Positions 26,761 through 40,299 of a DNA stretch of 64,000 nucleotides are shown in pieces. The DNA lies in contig NW_027018036.1 of NCBI RefSeq assembly GCF_032854445.1, forward strand, positions 45,608 through 109,607, written 5' to 3'. A program made the position numbers and the translations under genes. Source of the stretch: Liolophura sinensis. Its lineage: Eukaryota; Mollusca; Polyplacophora; Chitonida; Chitonidae. Below the pieces are notes generated by a model. That model worked only from the letters and a program-made list of their open reading frames with translations, was not told the DNA's origin and did no database searches. Every line of letters starts with the position of its first letter. Position 1 is the stretch's first letter.

Positions 26761-27056
26761 GACGTCTTCTGGGCTACCGAAGGGCACATAACGTATAGTT
26801 AAAAGTTGAATATAGTAACGACCAGTCGCGATTGTGCATAGTACAGTGTATCCGATTTCAATTAACAAAAAGACCAGGCAAAAATGCAAAAGTGGAAAAA
26901 CTGTTCCAGTGCTGCTAGTAAGAGGCTAATCCGACGTCTTTTGTGACGAGAAATCGAATGGTGCAAACCGCGTTGCTCTCCGACCAATACTTTTGGTCTT
27001 GGACTTAGAAGTAAGACAATTGCTGGGTGAGTTAAATGGGCTTAGCCCAAAGATTT
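26761..27056 (+). repeat. Truncated F monomer 2 (296 bp)
   Basis: Identical junction to the copy 8549 bp upstream (break at 26996/26997), with the same flanking haplotypes and the same cacgtc start of the following B-type monomer. It is the equivalent position in the second copy of the 8.55-kb HOR. Private change: gacgtctttt where its partner has gacgtatttt. Confidence 0.95.
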
Positions 27057-27607
27057 CACGTCTTCTGGGCTACAGAAGGGCACATAACTTACAGTCAAAA
27101 GTTGAATATAGTAATGACCGGTCGCGATTGTACATAGTAGATTGTATCCGATTTCAAATTAACAAAAAGACCAGGCAAAAATGCAAAAGTGGAAAAACTG
27201 TTCCAGTGCTGCTGGTAAGAGGCTATTCCGACCTATTTTGTCACGAGAAATCGAATGGTGCAAACCGCGTTGCTCTCCGACCAATACTTTTGGCTGTAGC
27301 GACAATTGAATGATCATTGATGTCATAGTCACGTGCCCAGCAACGGCTCTTACTCCATGGAAACCAGGGAAATTTGTAATTTTTTAAACAGCTGCCGATG
27401 CCTGGCCCAATTCCGCATCTTTTATAACCTTATTGATGTGGTTCAGTGATCAGTTGTACTTTTTACAGCAGACTGTATCTAGTACATTGTGTTTTTTATG
27501 TACGAATGGTGTGGTTTTTCTACACGTAGATAAAGACATTGAAATTGTCTTGGACTTAAAAGTAAGACAATTGCTGGATGAGTTAAATGGGCTTAGCCCA
27601 AAGATTT
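27057..27607 (+). repeat. B-type F monomer 6 (follows truncated monomer 2)
   Basis: Second member of the cacgtc / aggctattccgacct / aaatttgtaatttt group. Private change: atgaccggtcgcg for atgaccagtcgcg. Confidence 0.92.
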
Positions 27608-27899
27608 GACGTCTTCTGGGCTACCGAAGGGCACATAACGTATAGTTAAAAGTTGAATATAGTAACGACCAGTCGCGATTGTGCATAGTACAGTGTATCC
27701 GATTTCAATTAACAAAAAGACCAGGCAAAAATGCAAAAGTGGAAAAACTGTTCCAGTGCTGCTGGTAAGAGGCTAATCCGACCTATTTTGTCACGAGAAA
27801 TCGAATGGTGCAAACCGCGTTGCTCTCCGACCAATACTTTTGGCTGTAGCGACAATTGAATGATCATTGATGTCATAGTCACGTGCCCAGCAACGGCTC

Positions 27900-30400
27900 T
27901 TACTCCATGGAAACCAGGGAAATTTGCAATTTTTTAAACAGCTGCCGATGCCTGGCCCAATTCCCGCATCTATTAGAACCTTATTGATGTGGGTCAGTGA
28001 TCAGTTGTACTTTTTACAGCAGACTGTATCTAGTACATTGTGTTTTTTATGTAGGAATGGTGTGGTTTTTCTACACGTAGATAAAGACATTGAAATTGTC
28101 TTGGACTTAAAAGTAAGACAATTGCTGGATGAGTTAAATGGGCTTAGCCCAAAGATTTGACGTCTTCTGGGCTACCGAAGGGCACATAACGTATAGTTAA
28201 AAGTTGAATATAGTAACGACCAGTCTCGATTATGCTTAGTACATTGTATCCGATTTCAATTAACAAAAAGACCAGGCAAAAATGCAAAAGTGGAAAAACT
28301 GTTCCAGTGCTGCTAGTAAGAGGCTAATCCGACCTATTTTGTCACGAGAAATCGAATGGTGCAAACCGCGTTGCTCTCCGACCAATACTTTTGGCTGTAG
28401 CGACAATTGAATGATCATTGATGTCATAGTCACGTGCCCAGCAACGGCTCTTACTCCATGGAAACCAGGGAAATTTCCAATTTTTTAAACAGCTGCCGAT
28501 GCCTGGGCCAATTCCGCATCTTTTATAACCTTATTGATGTGGTTCAGTCATCAGTTGTACTTTTTACAGCAGACTGTATCTAGTACCTTGTGTTTTTTTA
28601 TGTACGAATGGTGTGGTTTTTCTACACGTAGATAAAGACATTGAGATTGTCTTGGACTTAAAAGTAAGACAATTGCTGAGTGAGTTAAATGGGCTTAGCC
28701 CAAAGATTTGACGTCTTCTGGGCTACCGAAGGGCACATAACTTATAGTTAAAAGTTGAACATAGTAACGACCAGTCGCGATTGTGCATAGTACAGTGTAT
28801 CCGATTTCAATTAACAAAAAGACCAGGCAAAAATGCAAAAGTGGAAAAACTGTTCCAGTGCTGCTGGTAAGAGGCTAATCCGACCTATTTTGTGACGAGA
28901 AATCGAATGGTGCAAACCGCGTTGCTCTCCGACCAATACTTTTGGCTGTAGCGACAATTGAATGATCATTGATGTCATAGTCACGTGCCCAGCAACGGCT
29001 CTTACTCCATGGAAACCAGGGAAATTTGCAATTTTTTAAACAGCTGCCGATGCCTGGGCCATTTCCGCATCTTTTAGAACCTTATTGATGTGCGTCAGTG
29101 ATCAGTTGTACTTTTTACAGCAGACTGTATCTAGTACATTGTGTTTTTTATGTACGAATGGTGTGGTTTTTCTACACGTAGATAAAGACATTGAGATTGT
29201 CTTGGACTTAAAAGTAAGACAATTGCTGGATGAGTTAAATGGGCTTAGCCCAAAGATTTGACGTCTTCTGGGCTACCGAAGGGCACATAACGTATAGTTA
29301 AAAAGTTGAATATAGTAACGACCAGTCCGCGATTGTGCATAGTACAGTGTATCCGATTTCAATTAACAAAAAGACCAGGCAAAAATGCAAAAGTGGAAAA
29401 CTGTTCCAGTGCTGCTAGTAAGAGGCTAATCCGACGTATTTTGTGACGAGAAATCGAATGGTGCAAACCGCGTTGCTCTCCGACCAATACTTTTGGCTGT
29501 AGCGACAATTGAATGATCATTGATGTCATAGTCACGTGCCCAGCAACGGCTCTTACTCCATGGAAACCAGGGAAATTTGCAATTTTTTAAACAGCTGCCG
29601 ATGCTGGGCCATTTCCGCATCTTTAGAACCTTATTGATGTGCGTCAGTGATCAGTTGTACTTTTTACAGCAGACTGTATCTAGTACATTGTGTTTTTTTA
29701 TGTACGAATGGTGTGGTTTTTCTACACGTAGATAAAGACATTGAAATTGTCTTGGACTTAAAAGTAAGACAATTGCTGGATGAGTTAAATGGGCTTAGCC
29801 CAAAGATTTGACGTCTTCTGGGCTACCGAAGGGCACATAACGTATAGTTAAAAGTTGAATATAGTAACGACCAGTCGCGATTGTGCATAGTACAGTGTAT
29901 CCGATTTCAATTAACAAAAAGACCAGGCAAAAATGCAAAAGTGGAAAAACTGTTCCAGTGCTGCTGGTAAGAGACTAATCCGACCTATTTTGTGACGGGA
30001 AATCGAATGGTGCAAACCGCGTTGCTCTCCGACCAATACTTTTGGTTGTAGCCACAATTGAATGATCATTGATGTCATAGTCACGTGCCCAGCAACGGCT
30101 CTTACTCCATGGAAACCAGGGAAATTTCCAATTTTTTAAACAGCTGCCGATGCCTGGCCCAATTCCGCATCTATTAGAACCTTATAGATGTGGTTCAGTG
30201 ATCAGTTGTACTTTTTACAGCCAGACTGTATCTAGTACATTGTGTTTTTTATGTACGATGGTGTGGTTTTTCTACACGTAGATAAAGACATTGAAATTGT
30301 CTTGGACTTAAAAGTAAGACATTGCTGGATGAGTTAAATGGGCTTAGCCCAAAGATTTGACGTCTTCTGGGCTACCGAAGGGCACATAACGTATAGTTAA
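27900..30400. other. Second stretch with dense single-base indels
   Basis: Contains attcccgc, gtttttttatg (twice), ttaaaaagttg, gtccgcg, ggaaaactg, gatgctggg, catctttag, cagccagac, acgatggtg and agacattgc. The paired block at 36.2-38.4 kb lacks these changes. A smaller group lies at 18.7-20.3 kb (accatactttt, aggggaaa, gcaaaaccgcg, gagatgtc). Confidence 0.7.
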
Positions 30401-31400
30401 AAGTTGAATATAGTAACGACCAGTCTCGATTATGCATAGTACAGTGTATCCGATTTCAATTAACAAAAAGACCAGGCAAAAATGCAAAAGTGGAAAAACT
30501 GTTCCAGTGCTGCTAGTAAGAGGCTAATCCGACGTATTTTGTCACGAGAAATCGAATGGTGCAAACCGCGTTGCTCTCCGACCAATACTTTTGGCTGTAG
30601 CGACAATTGAATGATCATTGATGTCATAGTCACGTGCCCAGCAACGGCTCTTACTCCATGGAAACCAGGGAAATTTGCAATTTTTTAAACAGCTGCCGAT
30701 GCCTGGGCCAATTCCGCATCTTTTAGAACCTTATTGATGTGGTTCAGTGATCAGTTGTACTTTTTACAGCAGACTGTATCTAGTACCTTGTGTTTTTTAT
30801 GTACAAATGGTGTGGTTTTTCTACACGTAGATAAAGACATTGAGATTGTCTTGGACTTAGAAGTAAGACAATTGCTGGGTGAGTTAAATGGGCTTAGCCC
30901 AAAGATTTGACGTCTTCTGGGCTACAGAAGGGCACATAACTTACAGTCAAAAGTTGAATATAGTAATGACCAGTCGCGATTGTACATAGTAGATTGTATC
31001 CGATTTCAAATTAACAAAAAGACCAGGCAAAAATGCAAAAGTGGAAAAACTGTTCCAGTGCTGCTGGTAAGATGCTAATCCGACGTATTTTGTCACGAGA
31101 AATCGAATGGTGCAAACCGCGTTGCTCTCCGACCAATACTTTTGGCTGTAGCGACAATTGAATGATCATTGATGTCATAGTCACGTGCCCAGCAACGGCT
31201 CTTACTCCATGGAAACCAGGGAAATTTGCAATTTTTTAAACAGCGGCCGATGCCTGGCCCAATTCCGCATCTATTAGAACCTTATAGATGTGGTTCAGTG
31301 ATCAGTTGTACTTTTTACAGCAGACTGTATCTAGTACATTGTGTTTTTTATGTACGAATGGTGTGGTTTTTCTACACGTAGATAAAGACATTGAGATTGT
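28200..31400 (+). repeat. Duplicated block, copy 1 (offset ~8.0 kb)
   Basis: Matches 36.2-39.4 kb at an offset of about 7996 bp (14 full plus one truncated monomer). Shared rare markers: cagtcatcag (28548 and 36545), gtgcgtcag (29642 and 37638), gacgggaaatcg with ggttgtagccac (30045 and 38041), aaatttccaatt, and aagatgctaatcc in the B-type monomer (31071 and 39067). Confidence 0.8.
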
Positions 31401-31459
31401 CTTGGACTTAGAAGTAAGACAATTGCTCAGTGAGTTAAATGGGCTTAGCCCAAAGATTT
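30909..31459 (+). repeat. B-type F monomer 7
   Basis: B-type signature with gacgtc start, aagatgctaatcc and gcggccgatgcctgg but cagtgatcag. It pairs with the B-type at 38907, which also has aagatgctaatcc. Confidence 0.92.
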
Positions 31460-33109
31460 GACGTCTTCTGGGCTACCGAAGGGCACATAACTTATAGTTA
31501 AAAGTTGAATATAGTAACGACCAGTCGCGATTGTGCATAGTACAGTGTATCCGATTTCAATTAACAAAAAGACCAGGCAAAAATGCAAAAGTGGAAAAAC
31601 TGTTCCAGTGCTGCTGGTAAGAGGCTAATCCGACGTATTTTGTCACGAGAAATCGAATGGTGCAAACCGCGTTGCTCTCCGACCAATACTTTTGGCTGTA
31701 GCGACAATTGAATGATCATTGATGTCATAGTCACGTGCCTAGCAACGGCTCTTACTCCATGGAAACCAGGGAAATTTGCAATTTTTTAAACAGCTGCCGA
31801 TGAATGGGCCATTTCCGCATCTTTTATAACCTTATTGATGTGGTTCAGTGATCAGTTGTACTTTTTACAGCAGACTGTATCTAGTACATTGTGTTTTTTA
31901 TGTACGAATGGTGTGGTTTTTCTACACGTAGATAAAGACATTGAGATTGTCTTGGACTTAAAAGTAAGACAATTGCTGGATGAGTTAAATGGGCTTAGCC
32001 CAAAGATTTGACGTCTTCTGGGCTACCGAAGGGCACATAACGTATAGTTAAAAGTTGAATATAGTAACGACCAGTCGCGATTGTGCATAGTACAGTGTAT
32101 CCGATTTCAATTAACAAAAAGACCAGGCAAAAATGCAAAAGTGGAAAAACTGTTCCAGTGCTGCTAGTAAGAGGCTAATCCGACGTATTTTGTGACGAGA
32201 AATCGAATGGTGCAAACCGCGTTGCTCTCCGACCAATACTTTTGGCTGTAGCGACAATTGAATGATCATTGATGTCATAGTCACGTGCCCAGCAACGGCT
32301 CTTACTCCATGGAAACCAGGGAAATTTGCAATTTTTTAAACAGCTGCCGTTGCCTGGGCCATTTCCGCATCTTTTAGAACCTTATTGATGTGGTTCAGTG
32401 ATCAGTTGTACTTTTTACAGCAGACTGCTTCTAGTACATTGTGTTTTTTATGTACGAATGGTGTGGTTTTTCTACACGTAGATAAAGACATTGAGATTGT
32501 CTTGGACTTAAAAGTAAGACAATTGCTGGATGAGTTAAATGGGCTTAGCCCAAAGATTTGACGTCTTCTGGGCTACCGAAGGGCACATAACGTATAGTTA
32601 AAAGTTGAATATAGTAATGACCAGTCGCGATTGTGCATAGTACAGTGTATCCGATTTCAATTAACAAAAAGACCAGGCAAAAATGCAAAAGTGGAAAAAC
32701 TGTTCCAGTGCTGCTGGTAAGAGGCTAATCCGACGTATTTTGTGACGAGAAATCGAATGGTGCAAACCGCGTTGCTCTCCGACCAATACTTTTGGCTGTA
32801 GCGACAATTGAATGATCATTGATGTCATAGTCACGTGCCTAGCAACGGCTCTTACTCCATGGAAACCAGGGAAATTTGCAATTTTTTAAACAGCTGCCGA
32901 TGCCTGGCCCAATTCCGCATCTATTAGAACCTTATAGATGTGGTTCAGTGATCAGTTGTACTTTTTACAGCAGACTGTATCTAGTACATTGTGTTTTTTA
33001 TGTACGAATGGTGTGGTTTTTCTACACGTAGATAAAGACATTGAAATTGTCTTGGACTTAAAAGTAAGACAATTGCTGGATGAGTTAAATGGGCTTAGCC
33101 CAAAGATTT

Positions 33110-33405
33110 GACGTCTTCTGGGCTACCGAAGGGCACATAACGTATAGTTAAAAGTTGAATATAGTAACGACCAGTCGCGATTGTGCATAGTACAGTGTAT
33201 CCGATTTCAATTAACAAAAAGACCAGGCAAAAATGCAAAAGTGGAAAAACTGTTCCAGTGCTGCTAGTAAGAGGCTAATCCGACGTATTTTGTGACGAGA
33301 AATCGAATGGTGCAAACCGCTTTGCTCTCCGACCAATACTTTTGGTCTTGGACTTAGAAGTAAGACAATTGCTGGGTGAGTTAAATGGGCTTAGCCCAAA
33401 GATTT
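33110..33405 (+). repeat. Truncated F monomer 3 (296 bp)
   Basis: Same junction (break at 33345/33346), same cacgtc start of the following B-type monomer, 6349 bp from copy 2 (11 full monomers plus one truncated). Private change: accgctttgct for accgcgttgct just before the break. Confidence 0.95.
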
Positions 33406-33956
33406 CACGTCTTCTGGGCTACAGAAGGGCACATAACTTACAGTCAAAAGTTGAATATAGTAATGACCAGTCGCGATTGTACATAGTAGATTGTATCCGA
33501 TTTCAAATTAACAAAAAGACCAGGCAAAAATGCAAAAGTGGAAAAACTGTTCCAGTGCTGCTGGTAAGAGGCTATTCCGACCTATTTTGTCACGAGAAAT
33601 CGAATGGTGCAAACCGCGTTGCTCTCCGACCAATACTTTTGGCTGTAGCGACAATTGAATGATCATTGATGTCATAGTCACGTGCCCAGCAACGGCTCTT
33701 ACTCCATGGAAACCAGGGAAATTTGTAATTTTTTAAACAGCTGCCGATGCCTGGCCCAATTCCGCATCTTTTATAACCTTATTGATGTGGTTCAGTGATC
33801 AGTTGTACTTTTTACAGCAGACTGTATCTAGTACATTGTGTTTTTTATGTACGAATGGTGTGGTTTTTCTACACGTAGATAAAGACATTGAAATTGTCTT
33901 GGACTTAAAAGTAAGTCAATTGCTGGATGAGTTAAATGGGCTTAGCCCAAAGATTT
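33406..33956 (+). repeat. B-type F monomer 8 (follows truncated monomer 3)
   Basis: Third member of the cacgtc / aggctattccgacct / aaatttgtaatttt group. Private change: gtaagtcaattgc for gtaagacaattgc. Confidence 0.92.
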
Positions 33957-34099
33957 GACGTCTTCTGGGCTACCGAAGGGCACATAACGTATAGTTAAAA
34001 GTTGAATATAGTAACGACCAGTCGCGATTGTGCATAGTACAGTGTATCCGATTTCAATTAACAAAAAGACCAGGCAAAAATGCAAAAGTGGAAAAACTG

Positions 34100-37000
34100 T
34101 TCCAGTGCTGCTGGTAAGAGGCTAATCCGACCTATTTTGTCACGAGAAATCGAATGGTGCAAACCGCGTTGCTCTCCGACCAATACTTTTGGCTGTAGCG
34201 ACAATTGAATGATCATTGATGTCATAGTCACGTGCCCAGCAACGGCTCTTACTCCATGGAAACCAGGGAAATTTGCAATTTTTTAAACAGCTGCCGATGC
34301 CTGGCCCAATTCCGCATCTATTAGAACCTTATTGATGTGGGTCAGTGATCAGTTGTACTTTTTACAGCAGACTGTATCTAGTACATTGTGTTTTTTATGT
34401 ACGAATGGTGTGGTTTTTCTACACGTAGATAAAGACATTGAAATTGTCTTGGACTTAAAAGTAAGACAATTGCTGGATGAGTTAAATGGGCTTAGCCCAA
34501 AGATTTGACGTCTTCTGGGCTACCGAAGGGCACATAACGTATAGTTAAAAGTTGAATATAGTAACGACCAGTCTCGATTATGCTTAGTACAGTGTATCCG
34601 ATTTCAATTAACAAAAAGACCAGGCAAAAATGCAAAAGTGGAAAAACTGTTCCAGTGCTGCTAGTAAGAGGCTAATCCGACCTATTTTGTCACGAGAAAT
34701 CGAATGGTGCAAACCGCGTTGCTCTCCGACCAATACTTTTGGCTGTAGCGACAATTGAATGATCATTGATGTCATAGTCACGTGCCCAGCAACGGCTCTT
34801 ACTCCATGGAAACCAGGGAAATTTGCAATTTTTTAAACAGCTGCCGATGCCTGGGCCAATTCCGCATCTTTTACAACCTTATTGATGTGGTTCAGTCATC
34901 AGTTGTACTTTTTACAGCAGACTGTATCTAGTACCTTGTGTTTTTTATGTACGAATGGTGTGGTTTTTCTACACGTAGATAAAGACATTGAGATTGTCTT
35001 GGACTTAAAAGTAAGACAATTGCTGAGTGAGTTAAATGGGCTTAGCCCAAAGATTTGACGTCTTCTGGGCTACCGAAGGGCACATAACTTATAGTTAAAA
35101 GTTGAATATAGTAACGACCAGTCGCGATTGTGCATAGTACAGTGTATCCGATTTCAATTAACAAAAAGACCAGGCAAAAATGCAAAAGTGGAAAAACTGT
35201 TCCAGTGCTGCTGGTAAGAGGCTAATCCGACCTATTTTGTCACGAGAAATCGAATGGTGCAAACCGCGTTGCTCTCCGACCAATACTTTTGGCTGTAGCG
35301 ACAATTGAATGATCATTGATGTCATAGTCACGTGCCCAGCAACGGCTCTTACTCCATGGAAACCAGGGAAATTTGCAATTTTTTAAACAGCTGCCGATGC
35401 CTGGGCCATTTCCGCATCTTTTAGAACCTTATTGATGTGCGTCAGTGATCAGTTGTACTTTTTACAGCAGACTGTATCTAGTACATTGTGTTTTTTATGT
35501 ACGAATGGTGTGGTTTTTCTACACGTAGATAAAGACATTGAGATTGTCTTGGACTTAAAAGTAAGACAATTGCTGGATGAGTTAAATGGGCTTAGCCCAA
35601 AGATTTGACGTCTTCTGGGCTACCGAAGGGCACATAACGTATAGTTAAAAGTTGAATATAGTAACGACCAGTCGCGATTGTGCATAGTACAGTGTATCCG
35701 ATTTCAATTAACAAAAAGACCAGGCAAAAATGCAAAAGTGGAAAAACTGTTCCAGTGCTGCTGGTAAGAGGCTAATCCGACCTATTTTGTCACGAGAAAT
35801 CGAATGGTGCAAACCGCGTTGCTCTCCGACCAATACTTTTGGCTGTAGCGACAATTGAATGATCATTGATGTCATAGTCACGTGCCCAGCAACGGCTCTT
35901 ACTCCATGGAAACCAGGGAAATTTGCAATTTTTTAAACAGCTGCCGATGCCTGGCCCAATTCCGCATCTATTAGAACCTTATTGATGTGGGTCAGTGATC
36001 AGTTGTACTTTTTACAGCAGACTGTATCTAGTACATTGTGTTTTTTATGTACGAATGGTGTGGTTTTTCTACACGTAGATAAAGACATTGAAATTGTCTT
36101 GGACTTAAAAGTAAGACAATTGCTGGATGAGTTAAATGGGCTTAGCCCAAAGATTTGACGTCTTCTGGGCTACCGAAGGGCACATAACGTATAGTTAAAA
36201 GTTGAATATAGTAACGACCAGTCTCGATTATGCTTAGTACAGTGTATCCGATTTCAATTAACAAAAAGACCAGGCAAAAATGCAAAAGTGGAAAAACTGT
36301 TCCAGTGCTGCTAGTAAGAGGCTAATCCGACCTACTTTGTCACGAGAAATCGAATGGTGCAAACCGCGTTGCTCTCCGACCAATACTTTTGGCTGTAGCG
36401 ACAATTGAATGATCATTGATGTCATAGTCACGTGCCCAGCAACGGCTCTTACTCCATGGAAACCAGGGAAATTTGCAATTTTTTAAACAGCTGCCGATGC
36501 CTGGGCCAATTCCGCATCTTTTATAACCTTACTGATGTGGTTCAGTCATCAGTTGTACTTTTTACAGCAGACTGTATCTAGTACCTTGTGTTTTTTATGT
36601 ACGAATGGTGTGGTTTTTCTACACGTAGATAAAGACATTGAGATTGTCTTGGACTTAAAAGTAAGACAATTGCTGAGTGAGTTAAATGGGCTTAGCCCAA
36701 AGATTTGACGTCTTCTGGGCTACCGAAGGGCACATAACTTATAGTTAAAAGTTGAATATAGTAACGACCAGTCGCGATTGTGCATAGTACAGTGTATCCG
36801 ATTTCAATTAACAAAAAGACCAGGCAAAAATGCAAAAGTGGAAAAACTGTTCCAGTGCTGCTGGTAAGAGGCTAATCCGACGTATTTTGTCACGAGAAAT
36901 CGAATGGTGCAAACCGCGTTGCTCTCCGACCAATACTTTTGGCTGTAGCGACAATTGAATGATCATTGATGTCATAGTCACGTGCCCAGCAACGGCTCTT

Positions 37001-37400
37001 ACTCCATGGAAACCAGGGAAATTTGCAATTTTTTAAACAGCTGCCGATGCCTGGGCCATTTCCGCATCTTTTAGAACCTTATTGATGTGCGTCAGTGATC
37101 AGTTGTACTTTTTACAGCAGACTGTATCTAGTACATTGTGTTTTTTATGTACGAATGGTGTGGTTTTTCTACACGTAGATAAAGACATTGAGATTGTCTT
37201 GGACTTAAAAGTAAGACAATTGCTGGATGAGTTAAATGGGCTTAGCCCAAAGATTTGACGTCTTCTGGGCTACCGAAGGGCACATAACGTATAGTTAAAA
37301 GTTGAATATAGTAACGACCAGTCGCGATTGTGCATAGTACAGTGTATCCGATTTCAATTAACAAAAAGACCAGGCAAAAATGCAAAAATGGAAAAACTGT
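34100..37400 (+). repeat. Three-monomer tandem duplication (1650 bp x2)
   Basis: Three markers recur exactly 1650 bp apart: tctcgattatgcttag (34574 and 36224), cagtcatcag (34895 and 36545) and gtgcgtcagtg (35438 and 37088). The two copies are nearly identical, with a few substitutions such as gacctactttg at about 36331. Confidence 0.85.
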
Positions 37401-39400
37401 TCCAGTGCTGCTAGTAAGAGGCTAATCCGACGTATTTTGTGACGAGAAATCGAATGGTGCAAACCGCGTTGCTCTCCGACCAATACTTTTGGCTGTAGCG
37501 ACAATTGAATGATCATTGATGTCATAGTCACGTGCCCAGCAACGGCTCTTACTCCATGGAAACCAGGGAAATTTGCAATTTTTTAAACAGCGGCCGATGC
37601 CTGGGCCATTTCCGCATCTTTTAGAACCTTATTGATGTGCGTCAGTGATCAGTTGTACTTTTTACAGCAGACTGTATCTAGTACATTGTGTTTTTTATGT
37701 ACGAATGGTGTGGTTTTTCTACACGTAGATAAAGACATTGAGATTGTCTTGGACTTAAAAGTAAGACAATTGCTGGATGAGTTAAATGGGCTTAGCCCAA
37801 AGATTTGACGTCTTCTGGGCTACCGAAGGGCACATAACGTATAGTTAAAAGTTGAATATAGTAACGACCAGTCGCGATTGTGCATAGTACAGTGTATCCG
37901 ATTTCAATTAACAAAAAGACCAGGCAAAAATGCAAAAGTGGAAAAACTGTTCCAGTGCTGCTGGTAAGAGACTAATCCGACCTATTTTGTGACGGGAAAT
38001 CGAATGGTGCAAACCGCGTTGCTCTCCGACCAATACTTTTGGTTGTAGCCACAATTGAATGATCATTGATGTCATAGTCACGTGCCCAGCAACGGCTCTT
38101 ACTCCATGGAAACCAGGGAAATTTCCAATTTTTTAAACAGCTGCCGATGCCTGGCCCAATTCCGCATCTATTAGAACCTTATAGATGTGGTTCAGTGATC
38201 AGTTGTACTTTTTACAGCAGACTGTATCTAGTACATTGTGTTTTTTATGTACGAATGGTGTGGTTTTTCTACACGTAGATAAAGACATTGAAATTGTCTT
38301 GGACTTAAAAGTAAGACAATTGCTGGATGAGTTAAATGGGCTTAGCCCAAAGATTTGACGTCTTCTGGGCTACCGAAGGGCACATAACGTATAGTTAAAA
38401 GTTGAATATAGTAACCACCAGTCTCGATTATGCTTAGTACAGTGTATCCGATTTCAATTAACAAAAAGACCAGGCAAAAATGCAAAAGTGGAAAAACTGT
38501 TCCAGTGCTGCTAGTAAGAGGCTAATCCGACGTATTTTGTCACGAGAAATCGAATGGTGCAAACCGCGTTGCTCTCCGACCAATACTTTTGGCTGTAGCG
38601 ACAATTGAATGATCATTGATGTCATAGTCACGTGCCCAGCAACGGCTCTTACTCCATGGAAACCAGGGAAATTTGCAATTTTTTAAACAGCTGCCGATGC
38701 CTGGGCCAATTCCGCATCTTTTAGAACCTTATTGATGTGGTTCAGTGATCAGTTGTACTTTTTACAGCAGACTGTATCTAGTACCTTGTGTTTTTTATGT
38801 ACAAATGGTGTGGTTTTTCTACACGTAGATAAAGACATTGAGATTGTCTTGGACTTAGAAGTAAGACAATTGCTGGGTGAGTTAAATGGGCTTAGCCCAA
38901 AGATTTGACGTCTTTGGGGTACAGAAGGGCACATAACTTACAGTCAAAAGTTGAATATAGTAATGACCAGTCGCGATTGTACATAGTAGATTGTATCCGA
39001 TTTCAAATTAACAAAAAGACCAGGCAAAAATGCAAAAGTGGAAAAACTGTTCCAGTGCTGCTGGTAAGATGCTAATCCGACGTATTTTGTCACGAGAAAT
39101 CGAATGGTGCAAACCGCGTTGCTCTCCGACCAATACTTTTGGCTGTAGCGACAATTGAATGATCATTGATGTCATAGTCACGTGCCCAGCAACGGCTCTT
39201 ACTCCATGGAAACCAGGGAAATTTGCAATTTTTTAAACAGCGGCCGATGCCTGGCCCAATTCCGCATCTATTAGAACCTTATAGATGTGGTTCAGTGATC
39301 AGTTGTACTTTTTACAGCAGACTGTATCTAGTACATTGTGTTTTTTATGTACGAATGGTGTGGTTTTTCTACACGTAGATAAAGACATTGAGATTGTCTT
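36200..39400 (+). repeat. Duplicated block, copy 2 (offset ~8.0 kb)
   Basis: Partner of 28.2-31.4 kb. This copy lacks the dense single-base indels found in the partner at 29.3-30.3 kb, which suggests that those in the partner are consensus errors. Its own disturbance is at the B-type start near 38915. Confidence 0.8.
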
Positions 39401-39456
39401 GGACTTAGAAGTAAGACAATTGCTGGATGAGTTAAATGGGCTTAGCCCAAAGATTT
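38907..39456 (+). repeat. B-type F monomer 9
   Basis: B-type signature, partner of 30909 at an offset of about 7996 bp. Its start is unusual: gacgtctttggggtacag for gacgtcttctgggctacag, a local disruption unique to this copy. Confidence 0.9.
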
Positions 39457-40299
39457 GACGTCTTCTGGGCTACCGAAGGGCACATAACTTATAGTTAAAA
39501 GTTGAATATAGTAACGACCAGTCGCGATTGTGCATAGTACAGTGTATCCGATTTCAATTAACAAAAAGACCAGGCAAAAATGCAAAAGTGGAAAAACTGT
39601 TCCAGTGCTGCTAGTAAGAGACTAATCCGACGTATTTTGTGACGAGAAATCGAATGGTGCAAACCGCGTTGCTCTCCGACCAATACTTTTGGCTGTAGCG
39701 ACAATTGAATGATCATTGATGTCATAGTCACGTGCCCAGCAACGGCTCTTACTCCATGGAAACCAGGGAAATTTGCAATTTTTTAAACAGCTGCCGTTGC
39801 CTGGGCCATTTCCGCATCTTTTAGAACCTTATTGATGTGGTTCAGTGATCAGTTGTACTTTTTACAGCAGACTGTATCTAGTACATTGTGTTTTTTATGT
39901 ACGAATGGTGTGGTTTTTCTACACGTAGATAAAGACATTGAGATTGTCTTGGACTTAAAAGTAAGACAATTGCTGGATGAGTTAAATGGGCTTAGCCCAA
40001 AGATTTGACGTCTTCTGGGCTACCGAAGGGCACATAACGTATAGTTAAAAGTTGAATATAGTAACGACCAGTCGCGATTGTGCATAGTACAGTGTATCCG
40101 ATTTCAATTAAAAAAAAAGACCAGGCAAAAATGCAAAAGTGGAAAAACTGTTCCAGTGCTGCTGGTAAGAGGCTAATCCGACGTATTTTGTGACGAGAAA
40201 TCGAATGGTGCAAACCGCGTTGCTCTGCGACCAATACTTTTGGCTGTAGCGACAATTGAATGATCATTGATGTCATAGTCACGTGCCTAGCAACGGCTC

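Larger units (their letters stand above)
20479..29027 (+). repeat. 8.55-kb higher-order repeat, copy 2
   Basis: Direct tandem copy of the preceding unit. Correspondence ends near 29.0 kb, where gctgccgatgcctgggcc replaces the gcggccgaagcc expected from copy 1. Its last part (about 26.99-29.3 kb) is repeated again at 33.34-35.6 kb at an offset of 6349 bp. Confidence 0.85.

Noticed and set aside
18444-33662. Recurring 101-106 codon frames beginning at the truncation junctions (18444, 26993, 33342)
   Set aside because: They start at a non-ATG codon created by the deletion, read through the cacgtc variant, and have no recognisable domain. The fourth junction (46840) has the stop restored, so the frame is not maintained.
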